Part shown: piece by piece, positions 1-8,729 of the stretch | Numbering within the stretch: the stretch's first letter is position 1 | Layout: the number at the start of each line of letters is the position of its first letter | DNA from: Alteromonadaceae bacterium 2753L.S.0a.02 | Lineage (GTDB): Bacteria; Pseudomonadota; Gammaproteobacteria; Pseudomonadales; Cellvibrionaceae | Reading direction: 5' to 3' | Length of the DNA stretch: 64,000 bases | NCBI GenBank assembly: GCA_007827375.1 | Contig: VISH01000002.1 | Span: forward strand, 3,435,001 to 3,499,000 | Translations under genes and position numbers: made by a program | Notes under the pieces: generated by a model | The model's database searches: none | Seen by the model: the letters and a program-made list of their open reading frames with translations, nothing else | What the model was told of the DNA's origin: nothing

Positions 1-1
1 T

Positions 2-145
2 TCACTGGTACTTATTTTATTTTCTGCAATGCGTGAGCGCCTTGCAGTTGCGGATGTGCCGCTGCCGTTTAAAGGCGCAGCAATTGGAATGATTACGGCA
101 GGTTTGATGTCGCTGGCTTTTATGGGGTTTGCAGGGTTAGTTTAG
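2..145 (+). CDS. rsxA: RsxA/RnfA, C-terminal end (partial)
   Basis: The last 47 codons of an integral membrane subunit of the Rnf/Rsx electron-transfer complex; the gene starts before the window. The tail (RERLAVADVP, then ITAGLMSLAFMGF) matches the C-terminus of E. coli RsxA as I know it. It ends one base before the rsxB start, as expected for the first gene of the rsx operon. RsxA is a six-helix inner-membrane subunit that pairs with RsxE. Only the final helix is visible here. Confidence 0.93.
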   Translation, partial: SLVLILFSAMRERLAVADVPLPFKGAAIGMITAGLMSLAFMGFAGLV

Positions 146-146
146 G

Positions 147-749
147 ATGACGGAGTTTTTATTACAGCAACCCATTCTCGCCGCACTGATTGCGTTGGGT
201 GCTATGGCTGCCATTTTCGGTGCAGTACTGGGTTTTGCTGCCGTAAAATTTAAGGTTGAAGGCGACCCACTCGTTGAACAAATCGACGCACTCCTGCCGC
301 AAACCCAATGCGGTCAGTGCGGCTACCCAGGTTGCCGCCCCTACGCCCAGGCGATCGTCGATGGCGATGCCATTAACAAGTGCCCACCGGGTGGCCACAC
401 CACCATCGCAGCATTGGCTAATTTATTAGATGTTGAAGCGCCAGCGCTGGATGCAGAGCATGGTGAAGAATCTGCAACCAAAAAGGTGGCCTTCATCCGC
501 GAAGAAGAATGTATTGGCTGCACGAAATGCATTCAGGCCTGTCCGGTAGATGCCATTCTGGGCGCAGCCAAGCAAATGCATACAGTGATCGCCTCGGAAT
601 GCACTGGCTGTGATTTGTGCGTAGAACCCTGCCCGGTTGACTGCATAGAAATGCGTCCCGAACAACACGGCCTGGCTGATTGGAAATGGGATTTGCCCAA
701 AAAACCTCAAATTATTGCAAGCGACAGTAGTCAGGAGCATGCCGCATGA
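147..749 (+). CDS. rsxB: Electron transport complex iron-sulfur subunit RsxB/RnfB
   Basis: A 200-residue ferredoxin-like subunit that passes electrons within the membrane-bound Rsx/Rnf complex. An N-terminal membrane helix (about residues 8-30) is followed by a four-cysteine [4Fe-4S] motif (CGQCGYPGC, about 52-60). Two ferredoxin-type motifs follow (CIGCTKCIQACP and CTGCDLCVEPCP). Length fits the family. It starts one base after rsxA and overlaps rsxC by 4 bases, so translation is probably coupled. In E. coli the complex keeps SoxR reduced; in other bacteria it couples ferredoxin/NADH exchange to ion pumping. Which applies here cannot be told from sequence. Confidence 0.96.
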   Translation: MTEFLLQQPILAALIALGAMAAIFGAVLGFAAVKFKVEGDPLVEQIDALLPQTQCGQCGYPGCRPYAQAIVDGDAINKCPPGGHTTIAALANLLDVEAPALDAEHGEESATKKVAFIREEECIGCTKCIQACPVDAILGAAKQMHTVIASECTGCDLCVEPCPVDCIEMRPEQHGLADWKWDLPKKPQIIASDSSQEHAA

Positions 750-3001
750 CCAATGCTCAACAGGTATTTAGCATACACGGCGGCGTGCATCCCCCTGAAA
801 ACAAAACACAGTCAACCGGTGAACCTATAGGTACCATACCACTCGCCGCAGAAATTGTGCTGCCACTCAGTCAGCATTTGGGCGCGCCGGCCATGCCCGT
901 GGTTGCGATTGGTGATCAGGTTTTAAAAGGTCAACTAATTGCAGCGCCGCAAGGCCTCATAAGCGCGCCTGTACACGCATCTACATCGGGCAAGGTGATA
1001 GCCATTGAAAACCACCCAATACCCCACGCTTCGGGCATCAACGCGCCCTGCATCGTTATTGAAACCGATCACAACGATACCTGGATTGAACTCACCCCCT
1101 GCGAAGACTACACGCTACTGAGCAAAGACAATCTATTGCAGATAATTCGTGACTCAGGCATCACCGGCATGGGAGGCGCAGGTTTTCCAACAGCAGTAAA
1201 ATTAAATCCAAAAGCCGATCAGCACATCGATACCCTTATCATCAACGGCACAGAGTGTGAGCCTTATATCACTGCCGACGATATGCTGATGCGTGAAAAA
1301 GCCGACGAAATCGTCGCGGGCGCGCTGTTACTCAGCCACCTATTGGGCAACCCTGAAAACGTCTACATTGGTATCGAAGACAACAAACCCGAAGCCATTG
1401 CAGCCATGCAAGCTGCAGTTCAGGGAAGTGTCATTAGAGTCATTGAATTTCCTACCAAGTACCCTTCGGGTGGCGAAAAACAGCTTATCGAAATACTTAC
1501 CGGGAAACAGGTGCCCAGCGGTGGCTTACCCGCGCAAATTGGCATTGTGGTACAAAACGTCGGTACTGCACGCGCCGCTTGGCGCGCTGTACGCTTCGGC
1601 GAACCCCTTATTAGCCGGGTAACCACCGTAGTGGGCGAATCGCTTCGACAACAACGCAACATAGACGTGCCGTTGGGCACCCCTATCGTTCATATCCTGA
1701 AATCACACGGTTGGAACCCAGACGCCTGCGCGCGCCTGATTATCGGCGGCCCGATGATGGGCTTCACAGTTGAGAACGCGCTTGCTCCGGTAATAAAAAC
1801 CAGCAACTGCATACTTGCACCGAGTTACGCCGAAATGCCTCCACCACCGCCGGCTCAGGCCTGTATACGCTGTGGAATGTGCGCCCAGGCCTGCCCTGCT
1901 TCGCTGCTGCCACAACAGTTATTTTGGTACGCTCAAAGCGAGGATTTCGAAAAACTGCGTGTCCACAATCTATTTGATTGTATAGAGTGCGGCGCTTGTT
2001 CTTTTGTTTGCCCCAGTAATATTCCATTGGTGCAATATTACCGCGCCTCGAAGGGCGAAATTCGTAAACTGGATTTGGAAAAACAAAAGTCCGATCGCTC
2101 GCGGCTGCGTTTTGAAAATCGTAAAGCGCGAATTGCCGAAGCTGAATCTGAAAAAGAAGCGAAACGCCTGGCTCGCCGTGAGGCGGCTGAGGCCGCTAAA
2201 AAAGCGACGGCGGTAAAGCCGAACGTTTCGCAGACAAGCGAATTGCTTACTGCAGCAGTTAACGCCGCCAGCTCACAATCCGTCGACCCGGAGAAAGAAC
2301 TCGCCAAGCTGGAACGGGCACTTTCGAGTGCACACAGCCGCGTGGAGCGCGCCAACAAACAACTTGCGGAGTCGCAACAACAGGGTGAAGCACCTGAGCG
2401 ACTGGCCGCCCTTGCGGCACGACTCAAACAAGCGCAGCAAAAAGCTCTCGAAGCACAAAAGAAACTGGATAACTTCAGTCAATCGCAATTGAATGTTGTC
2501 GCCACAGCACAAAGCGTCGCGGAAAAATTGCAGGCTTCCCCGAAAGAACAACTTGAGCAAGCCATTGCATCACTGCGTAAACGCCTTGAAACGGCCAAAC
2601 AAAAACACGCCGAAGCTCAGGAACAGCATTCTCCCAGCACCGATGCGCTGAAACTGGGTGTTGAAAAACTCGAAGAAAAACTGAACACTAATCTCGAACA
2701 ACTCGCAAGCCTTGCCCAAAACCAAAGCACAGCTGCGCCAAGCAACCATCAGGTTAACGATGCCGCACAGGCCGCTATTGAGCGAGCCAAGGCCAGTGCA
2801 GCGGCAAAAGCGAACATGTCGCCGGAAGAGAAACAACTGGCGCAACTGAAATCTCTCGAAGCACGCCTTGCCAAAGCCAAACTGCGTTTTCAAAAAGCAC
2901 AACAGGAAAACGACGAGAACCTCGATGCGTTTGCCAATAGCGTCGCGAAGTTGGAAGAAAAATTAAAAGAGGCGCAGGACGCCACCACAGGCGTCAATTA
3001 A
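746..3001 (+). CDS. rsxC: Electron transport complex subunit RsxC/RnfC
   Basis: A 751-residue peripheral subunit thought to bind NADH and FMN and accept electrons for the Rsx complex. The core contains the glycine-rich GMGGAGFPTAVK segment and a later YPSGGEKQLIE segment. Two ferredoxin-type clusters follow (CIRCGMCAQACP and CIECGACSFVCP, about residues 373-425). The remaining ~300 residues are rich in Ala, Lys, Glu and Gln with coiled-coil character, a low-complexity tail known for gammaproteobacterial RsxC. The ATG overlaps the rsxB stop. Confidence 0.96.
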   Translation: MTNAQQVFSIHGGVHPPENKTQSTGEPIGTIPLAAEIVLPLSQHLGAPAMPVVAIGDQVLKGQLIAAPQGLISAPVHASTSGKVIAIENHPIPHASGINAPCIVIETDHNDTWIELTPCEDYTLLSKDNLLQIIRDSGITGMGGAGFPTAVKLNPKADQHIDTLIINGTECEPYITADDMLMREKADEIVAGALLLSHLLGNPENVYIGIEDNKPEAIAAMQAAVQGSVIRVIEFPTKYPSGGEKQLIEILTGKQVPSGGLPAQIGIVVQNVGTARAAWRAVRFGEPLISRVTTVVGESLRQQRNIDVPLGTPIVHILKSHGWNPDACARLIIGGPMMGFTVENALAPVIKTSNCILAPSYAEMPPPPPAQACIRCGMCAQACPASLLPQQLFWYAQSEDFEKLRVHNLFDCIECGACSFVCPSNIPLVQYYRASKGEIRKLDLEKQKSDRSRLRFENRKARIAEAESEKEAKRLARREAAEAAKKATAVKPNVSQTSELLTAAVNAASSQSVDPEKELAKLERALSSAHSRVERANKQLAESQQQGEAPERLAALAARLKQAQQKALEAQKKLDNFSQSQLNVVATAQSVAEKLQASPKEQLEQAIASLRKRLETAKQKHAEAQEQHSPSTDALKLGVEKLEEKLNTNLEQLASLAQNQSTAAPSNHQVNDAAQAAIERAKASAAAKANMSPEEKQLAQLKSLEARLAKAKLRFQKAQQENDENLDAFANSVAKLEEKLKEAQDATTGVN

Positions 3002-3007
3002 ATCGCT

Positions 3008-4060
3008 ATGCCATTTACGAAAATAACATCCCCCCACGCACATTCCACAACAAACACTGCAAGTGTTATGAAAACCGTGCTGCTCGCAACGCTGCCCGGT
3101 TGTGCGGTTATGGTCGCTTATTTTGGGCCTGGAACAGTCACGAACCTCGTACTGTGTTCCCTATTTTGTTTGGGTTTTGAAGCTGCTTTCTTAAAATTGC
3201 GCAAACGCCCTTTGGATTTTTATTTACGCGATTACAGCGCACTGGTTACCGCCGTTTTACTGGCCGTGGCCTTACCGCCGTACTCGCCATTCTGGCTGAT
3301 CGCCACAGGCTGTTTCTTTGCGATTGTGGTGGCAAAGCAGTTATACGGCGGACTCGGTTATAACCCGTTTAATCCCGCCATGGTGGGATACATCGTACTG
3401 CTCATATCCTTTCCCCTTGAAATGAGCAGGTGGCCCGCCGCTCTACCTACCTTGGCCGATGGCACATCATTGCCATCACTGGGCGACACTCTGCATTTCG
3501 TGTTTTTAGGCAGTGGCCTGGATGGCTACACTGCGGCAACACCTCTCGACCTGGTCAAGCAAAACAACAGCGTGATATTGAGCGACCTTTACGATCAACA
3601 GGCCGTTTTTATGAAAGGGCTGTGGGCTGGAGCCGGTTGGGAGTGGGTGAACTTGGCTTTTTTAGGTGGTGGCCTCTTTTTAATCTACAAAAAAATATTT
3701 ACCTGGCATGCCCCAGTAGCAATGCTTGCCTCGCTCGGCTTGTGTGCAGCCCTGTTTTACGATGGTGGGAGTTCAACCAGCGGCGGCTCACCTCTGTTCC
3801 ATTGGCTTTCCGGGGCGACCATGCTGGGTGCTTTTTTTATCGTGACCGACCCTGTCACGAGTGCGGTAAGTAGCCGCGGCCGCTTGATTTACGGTGCGCT
3901 TATCGGTGTTCTGGTTTACGTAATTCGCACCTGGGGGAATTATCCGGACGCTGTTGCATTCTCGGTGTTGCTACTCAATTTCGCGGCGCCCTTTATCGAT
4001 TATTACACCAAACCGGTTACCTACGGGCACGGTAATAAGCGTCGGGGGTCAAAATCGTGA
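3008..4060 (+). CDS. rsxD: Electron transport complex subunit RsxD/RnfD
   Basis: A 350-residue polytopic inner-membrane subunit related to NqrB. It carries covalently bound FMN; the flavin-attachment threonine is expected in the segment GSGLDGYTAATPLD (about residue 175), where SGxTxATPL is the family signature. The GYNPFNPAMVGY motif is also typical. About ten hydrophobic segments are visible. It follows rsxC after 6 bases and overlaps rsxG by 4. Confidence 0.95.
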   Translation: MPFTKITSPHAHSTTNTASVMKTVLLATLPGCAVMVAYFGPGTVTNLVLCSLFCLGFEAAFLKLRKRPLDFYLRDYSALVTAVLLAVALPPYSPFWLIATGCFFAIVVAKQLYGGLGYNPFNPAMVGYIVLLISFPLEMSRWPAALPTLADGTSLPSLGDTLHFVFLGSGLDGYTAATPLDLVKQNNSVILSDLYDQQAVFMKGLWAGAGWEWVNLAFLGGGLFLIYKKIFTWHAPVAMLASLGLCAALFYDGGSSTSGGSPLFHWLSGATMLGAFFIVTDPVTSAVSSRGRLIYGALIGVLVYVIRTWGNYPDAVAFSVLLLNFAAPFIDYYTKPVTYGHGNKRRGSKS

Positions 4061-4698
4061 TTGGCCAATCCATCAGCAAAAACAGTATGATTCTCACGGC
4101 GTTTGCGATTGCCACAGCGGGAATACTGGCATTTACCTACCAAAGCACAGCGTCGCGCATCGCCGCGGCGGAGCGCAAAGCTGCGGAGGCTGCCCTTTTG
4201 GAAATCGTGCCACGCCAGGCCCACGACAACGACATGCTTTCCGACGTGGTTCCACTGTCTCCAGAGCTACGCGCATCTCTGGGTTTAAAAGGCGACGATC
4301 AGGCTCACATTGCCTATTTGAAAGGTAAGCCTGTTGCTATCATTTTGCCCGCCGTGGCTCCAGATGGTTACAGTGGTGATATCAAACTCATAATTGGCAT
4401 CAATGCCGATGGTAGTGTCGCAGGTGTACGCACTCTGAGCCATAAAGAAACGCCCGGGTTGGGAGATAAGGTCGATATTCGTAAAAGTGACTGGATCACC
4501 CGTTTCGCAGGAAAATCTTTGAACAACCCGAAAATAGAACGCTGGTCGGTGCGTAAAGATGGCGGTGACTTTGATCAGTTTACCGGCGCCACGATCACTC
4601 CCCGCGCCGTCGTTAAGCGCGTAAAAAGCACCCTGATGCTGTTCGCAGAAAATCGCGAACAGCTCCTGGGCATCGAGAAAGGCACAACAGGCAAGTAA
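4057..4698 (+). CDS. rsxG: Electron transport complex subunit RsxG/RnfG
   Basis: A 213-residue subunit with one N-terminal membrane anchor (about residues 10-28) and a periplasmic FMN-binding domain. The SGATITPRAVVKRVK stretch near residues 175-190 holds the SGAT motif whose threonine carries phosphoester-linked FMN. The HKETPGLGDK segment is also a family signature. It starts with GTG inside the end of rsxD. Confidence 0.95.
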   Translation: MIGQSISKNSMILTAFAIATAGILAFTYQSTASRIAAAERKAAEAALLEIVPRQAHDNDMLSDVVPLSPELRASLGLKGDDQAHIAYLKGKPVAIILPAVAPDGYSGDIKLIIGINADGSVAGVRTLSHKETPGLGDKVDIRKSDWITRFAGKSLNNPKIERWSVRKDGGDFDQFTGATITPRAVVKRVKSTLMLFAENREQLLGIEKGTTGK

Positions 4699-4700
4699 GC

Positions 4701-5411
4701 ATGGCTAGCTATAAAGAACTCACCGCGAACGGCTTGTGGAACAATAATCCCGCCCTGGTACAACTGCTGGGCTTATGCCCGCTGCTGGCGGTCACCGGTT
4801 CCGTAGTGAATGCTTTGGGGCTCGGTTTGGCCACGATGATGGTCTTGATGGGTTCCAACGTTGCTGTCTCACTTATTCGCAACGCGGTAAGTGACGCGGT
4901 GAAACTACCCGCCTTCGTAATGATTATTGCCGCCTTCACCACCTGTACCGAACTGCTCATGCAGGCGTTTACCTATGAGCTGTATCAGATTCTCGGTATT
5001 TTTATTCCTCTGATTGTAACCAACTGCTCGATTTTGGGCCGCGCCGACGCCTTTGCCTGTAAAAACCCCATTCTGCCCTCAGCCGTCGACGGCTTCATGA
5101 TGGGTGCCGGTTTTACCCTGGTACTTGTCGCGATCGGTATGATTCGGGAAATACTGGGAGCGGGCACCCTGTTTGACAATATGCATTTGTTGTTTGGCGA
5201 AGGCGCGCGAAATTGGACCTTGCATGTTTTTGGCGACAGTTACCCGGGGTTTTTGGTCGCGGTGTTGCCGCCGGGTGCCTTCCTGATCGCTGGCCTGTTA
5301 ATCGCTATTAAAAATATGATTGATGCCCACCTCGAGAAAAAAGCGGCAGCGAATAAGGTGAAAGCCGAGAGAGGTAGCAGACGGGTTCGCACCACAGGGC
5401 AAGTTGCCTAG
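4701..5411 (+). CDS. rsxE: Electron transport complex subunit RsxE/RnfE
   Basis: A 236-residue multi-spanning subunit homologous to NqrD, structurally paired with RsxA. Family segments include GLWNNNPALVQLLGLCPLLA and CSILGRADAFA. It begins two bases after rsxG and ends the rsx operon. In E. coli nth (endonuclease III) follows; here the next gene is a convergent ParA-like gene only 13 bases away, so nth is not linked. I see no obvious terminator in that gap. Confidence 0.95.
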   Translation: MASYKELTANGLWNNNPALVQLLGLCPLLAVTGSVVNALGLGLATMMVLMGSNVAVSLIRNAVSDAVKLPAFVMIIAAFTTCTELLMQAFTYELYQILGIFIPLIVTNCSILGRADAFACKNPILPSAVDGFMMGAGFTLVLVAIGMIREILGAGTLFDNMHLLFGEGARNWTLHVFGDSYPGFLVAVLPPGAFLIAGLLIAIKNMIDAHLEKKAAANKVKAERGSRRVRTTGQVA

Positions 5412-5424
5412 GCAATAGCTTATC

Positions 5425-6078
5425 TTATCCCGCCACGGCGCGTTTGTGCTTGGCAGGGCCTTTCAGCTGCAGCCATTTCACTATGGCTTGCCACTGGCTG
5501 CGATCTGCAGCTACACGTGATTCTGGCAAATCAAATATAGTGAGCCCCCGGTCCATCGCGCGCACGTAGTTTTGCGTGTCTCTTAATGTCGCAACCAGGG
5601 GCAACTCAATTCTTTCCATAAACTCCATTAACACTTTAAAGTAGCGGGTGTGCTCACGACTGCGGTTAGCAATCATGCCAATACTGATGTCCGCCTCGAA
5701 AATACCGGAGCGATACAAACCCATCACAAAACGCAAACAGGCTTTTATGTCGGTGGGTGAGGAAAGCACAGGGATTAACACCTTATCACCGGAGTGGATA
5801 ATGTCGGCGACATGATCCAAGGACCACGCTGCCGGCATGTCGTGCACCACAACATCGGCCTGATTGTCGGGGATGGGGGTATCCACGCCAGTGGCCATTA
5901 ATTCGATGGCGGGGAATCTAGCGGGCCGGCTGGCTAGCCAATCAGAACTGGAGCGCTGAGCGTCATGGTCAACCAGCAATACGCGGTTTCCCTGGTTGGC
6001 GCAATAACCTGCTATTTGGGTGGAAATTGTCGTTTTACCGCAACCACCTTTGGGATTGGCAACGAAGATTTGATTCAT
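5425..6078 (-). CDS. Orphan ParA/MinD-family ATPase
   Basis: A 217-residue P-loop ATPase. The deviant Walker A motif KGGCGKTT lies at residues 10-17, with the extra lysine typical of the ParA/MinD/Soj group, and LLVDHDAQRSSSDW follows as the second signature. I chose the ATG at 6078 because the longer frame begins with TTG and adds residues before the conserved NQIFVANPKGG strand. No ParB gene or parS-like repeat is visible beside it. Partner and cargo are unknown, so a role in partitioning or in positioning another complex is inference. Confidence 0.85.
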   Translation of the reverse strand: MNQIFVANPKGGCGKTTISTQIAGYCANQGNRVLLVDHDAQRSSSDWLASRPARFPAIELMATGVDTPIPDNQADVVVHDMPAAWSLDHVADIIHSGDKVLIPVLSSPTDIKACLRFVMGLYRSGIFEADISIGMIANRSREHTRYFKVLMEFMERIELPLVATLRDTQNYVRAMDRGLTIFDLPESRVAADRSQWQAIVKWLQLKGPAKHKRAVAG

Positions 6079-6215
6079 AGGCGTGACGTACAACCCTGTG
6101 CGTAGCCGAACGATGAATTTCAAAACGCTTGCAGAAAGTTATAGCAGAGAAACCTAACGGCGGAGCTAAATCCAAAGCCTTTTTGCCCGGTCAAGCCCTC
6201 AGAAAGCGCTGTTGA

Positions 6216-8270
6216 TCACAGAGCACTCAATAAGGCATAAGATTTCACACGGGTCTCTTCCAACTCGGTTTGGGCATCCGACAAATCTACGATGGCACCG
6301 CCCACTCCCAAACTAATCGCAGCGTTTTCACACACCAGTGTGCGTATCACGATACTTAAATCAGCACCTCCATTCAGTGCTAAAAAACCCAGCGCACCGG
6401 AATACACACCCCGGGCAGCGCCTTCAAGTTCGTCGATAATTTCCAGGGTGCGCTTTTTGGGAGCCCCCGTCATTGAGCCGCCAGGAAAACACGCTCGCAA
6501 ACAATCCAGTGCATCGCAATCGCGCCGTAGGCGGCTGCTTACCGTAGTAACCAGTTGATGTACGCCGCTGTAGGATTCCACTTCAAACAGGCGCGAAACC
6601 CGCACACTGCCAACTTCGGAGACCTGCCCCAGGTCATTGCGTAATAAATCTACGATCATAAGATTTTCAGCGCGATCTTTTTCATTGTTAGCCAGATCAT
6701 TCTTTAACGCGGCATCTGTTTCCGGGTCGTCAGATCGCGGCCGTGTTCCCTTAATGGGTTTGGTGGTTACACAACCCTGGGCATCGATACTAAGAAATTT
6801 TTCCGGGGAACAACTGATAATTTCCAGCTCGCCAAATTTAAAATACCCGGCATAGGGTGCTGGGTGACCGCGCCTGAGACGTTGATACAACTGGAATGGC
6901 GGTATGTGGCTGGTGGTACGCAACTGGCGGGTCAGGCAAATTTCATAGCTTTCTCCCCGCCGGATGTAAGCTTTAGCAGCGTCAATCAACTTGAGATACT
7001 CTGCATCGCTGTGGCTCAGTTGCACCGGGCTTTGCTTGGGCTTGGATGAAGTAAAATCCGCCGGGCCTGAATCTGCAAGTCGCGTTAATTGCGCTTGCAT
7101 GGTATTCAGCCAGTCGGTAACGCGCTTAGAATGATCTGAGGTATCCAGGCAGGCCAAATAGATAACGTGTTCAGCATGATCAAAAACCACCATGCGATCA
7201 CAGAATATGAGAGAGGCATCAGGGTGTTGTGATCTGTGAGGACTGGCATACCCGCAGTCACCTTTCATTTCATAACCGAAATAACCCACGTAACCTAGAT
7301 TGAAATCAAAAGGTAGATCTTCGCTACTTTGCCGTTTTGTACCAAGGTTTTCTTTTAAATACTGAAACAGCTCACCGCTGTAGTTTTTTTGGATACCCTG
7401 TTGTTCAACTTTAAGGGATTTGTTGCACTGCTCGTACCGAAGTATTTCAGCGTGCGGGCCGTCGCTATCGCCCATATACGAAAAACGATTTTCGCTGCCT
7501 GGGTAGCACTGAGCGTCTATCCAAAAACTATTAGCGGCCTGAGCAAAGAGTGCAACAAATACCTGCTCAGGGTCAGAGCTAAGTGTTAAGCGACGCGAAA
7601 ATAGCGTAAATGCAGTATTCTTTTTTTTATTCGAATGTTTAGGGAGCGAAGCTACCGGGGGCTTGGTGATATTTACCAGAGTACGGCCCCGCATGGCCAT
7701 CCTTGATAAGTCGCGAAAATTTGTTAACAGCGTGCGGCCATATTCGGAACAAATCGATTCAGGGTGAAATTGCACTCCCCACAGCGGCTTTTTATTATGG
7801 CGCACAGCCATATTTATGCCATCATGGGTTTGAGCAATGCCTGTCATTTGTTGCGGTACCCGGCGCACGTACAGCGAATGGTAGCGTACTACCTTGAAGG
7901 GTGAAGGAATATTGGCAAACAGTGGGTCGCCGTTGTGAAACACCTCGCTGACACGCCCGTGCATCACTTTTTCGGCGTAATCGATTTCACCACCATAGAG
8001 GTGACACAAGCCCTGATGACCCAAACACACCCCCAGAACAGGAACATCCGCTTCACAAATTACCTGGGAACATATGCCAAAATCGCCTGCATTCTCAGGG
8101 CGCCCCGGCCCCGGTGAAATAACGATATTGTCAAAGCCGTCGTTCTTTAGCTCAGGCCACAGCATGGAGTTGTTTTTAATCACCACCGGTGCCACGCGAT
8201 TGACCTCGGCGATGAGCTGATAGAGGTTATAGGTGAACGAATCGAAGTTATCGATTAACAGGGTTTTCAC
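6216..8270 (-). CDS. pabB: Aminodeoxychorismate synthase, fused glutaminase and synthase (PabA-PabB)
   Basis: A 684-residue fusion. Residues 1-190 are a class I glutamine amidotransferase: nucleophile in GVCLGHQ (Cys82) and His169/Glu171 in the HPES motif. Residues ~230-684 are a chorismate-using synthase. The PIKGTRPR motif has the lysine that marks PabB; anthranilate synthases usually have PIAGT. The predicted reaction is chorismate plus glutamine to 4-amino-4-deoxychorismate, for p-aminobenzoate and folate. The start codon is GTG, placed by the conserved LLIDNFDSFTYNL N-terminus. Most gammaproteobacteria encode the two halves separately. No secondary-metabolite genes flank it. Confidence 0.9.
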   Translation of the reverse strand: MKTLLIDNFDSFTYNLYQLIAEVNRVAPVVIKNNSMLWPELKNDGFDNIVISPGPGRPENAGDFGICSQVICEADVPVLGVCLGHQGLCHLYGGEIDYAEKVMHGRVSEVFHNGDPLFANIPSPFKVVRYHSLYVRRVPQQMTGIAQTHDGINMAVRHNKKPLWGVQFHPESICSEYGRTLLTNFRDLSRMAMRGRTLVNITKPPVASLPKHSNKKKNTAFTLFSRRLTLSSDPEQVFVALFAQAANSFWIDAQCYPGSENRFSYMGDSDGPHAEILRYEQCNKSLKVEQQGIQKNYSGELFQYLKENLGTKRQSSEDLPFDFNLGYVGYFGYEMKGDCGYASPHRSQHPDASLIFCDRMVVFDHAEHVIYLACLDTSDHSKRVTDWLNTMQAQLTRLADSGPADFTSSKPKQSPVQLSHSDAEYLKLIDAAKAYIRRGESYEICLTRQLRTTSHIPPFQLYQRLRRGHPAPYAGYFKFGELEIISCSPEKFLSIDAQGCVTTKPIKGTRPRSDDPETDAALKNDLANNEKDRAENLMIVDLLRNDLGQVSEVGSVRVSRLFEVESYSGVHQLVTTVSSRLRRDCDALDCLRACFPGGSMTGAPKKRTLEIIDELEGAARGVYSGALGFLALNGGADLSIVIRTLVCENAAISLGVGGAIVDLSDAQTELEETRVKSYALLSAL

Positions 8271-8289
8271 ACGCGACTACCAGGCGGAA

Positions 8290-8670
8290 TCAACGGGCGA
8301 GTAATTCGATTTTATACCCGTCGGGGTCTTCCACAAATGCCAGTACGGTGGTGCCATGTTTCATGGGGCCGGCTTTGCGTACTACTTTGCCACCAGCTAA
8401 TTTAATTTTTTCGCAAGCTTCATAGACATCGGGAACGCCAATGGCGAGATGTCCAAAACCATTTCCTAACTCATACTCAGCGGTATCCCAATTATGAGTT
8501 AGCTCGAGTACCGTGTTGCCTGACTCTTCCCCATAACCCACGAAAGCCAGGGTGAAGCGACCTTCGGGATAATCCTGCTTCCGCAGTAACTGCATTCCCA
8601 GAATTTCAGTATAAAAAGCGAGCGACTTTTCCAGGTCGCCTACGCGAATCATGGTGTGAAGAAATTGCAT
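8290..8670 (-). CDS. gloA: Lactoylglutathione lyase (glyoxalase I)
   Basis: A 126-residue enzyme that converts the methylglyoxal-glutathione hemithioacetal to S-lactoylglutathione. The four metal ligands of the bacterial Ni-type enzyme are in place: His5, Glu56, His74 and Glu122. The sequence aligns end to end with E. coli GloA (LHTMxRVGDL start, EDPDGYKIEL end). ATG at 8670 is preferred because AAGGAG sits 7 bases upstream; a TTG two codons earlier is less likely. It lies upstream of pabAB on the same strand, with no functional link apparent. Confidence 0.95.
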   Translation of the reverse strand: MQFLHTMIRVGDLEKSLAFYTEILGMQLLRKQDYPEGRFTLAFVGYGEESGNTVLELTHNWDTAEYELGNGFGHLAIGVPDVYEACEKIKLAGGKVVRKAGPMKHGTTVLAFVEDPDGYKIELLAR

Positions 8671-8729
8671 GGTCAAACTCCTTACTAAAAGGGGCAGTAA
8701 GGATACTCTGCAGGAGCGGGATTTACCAA

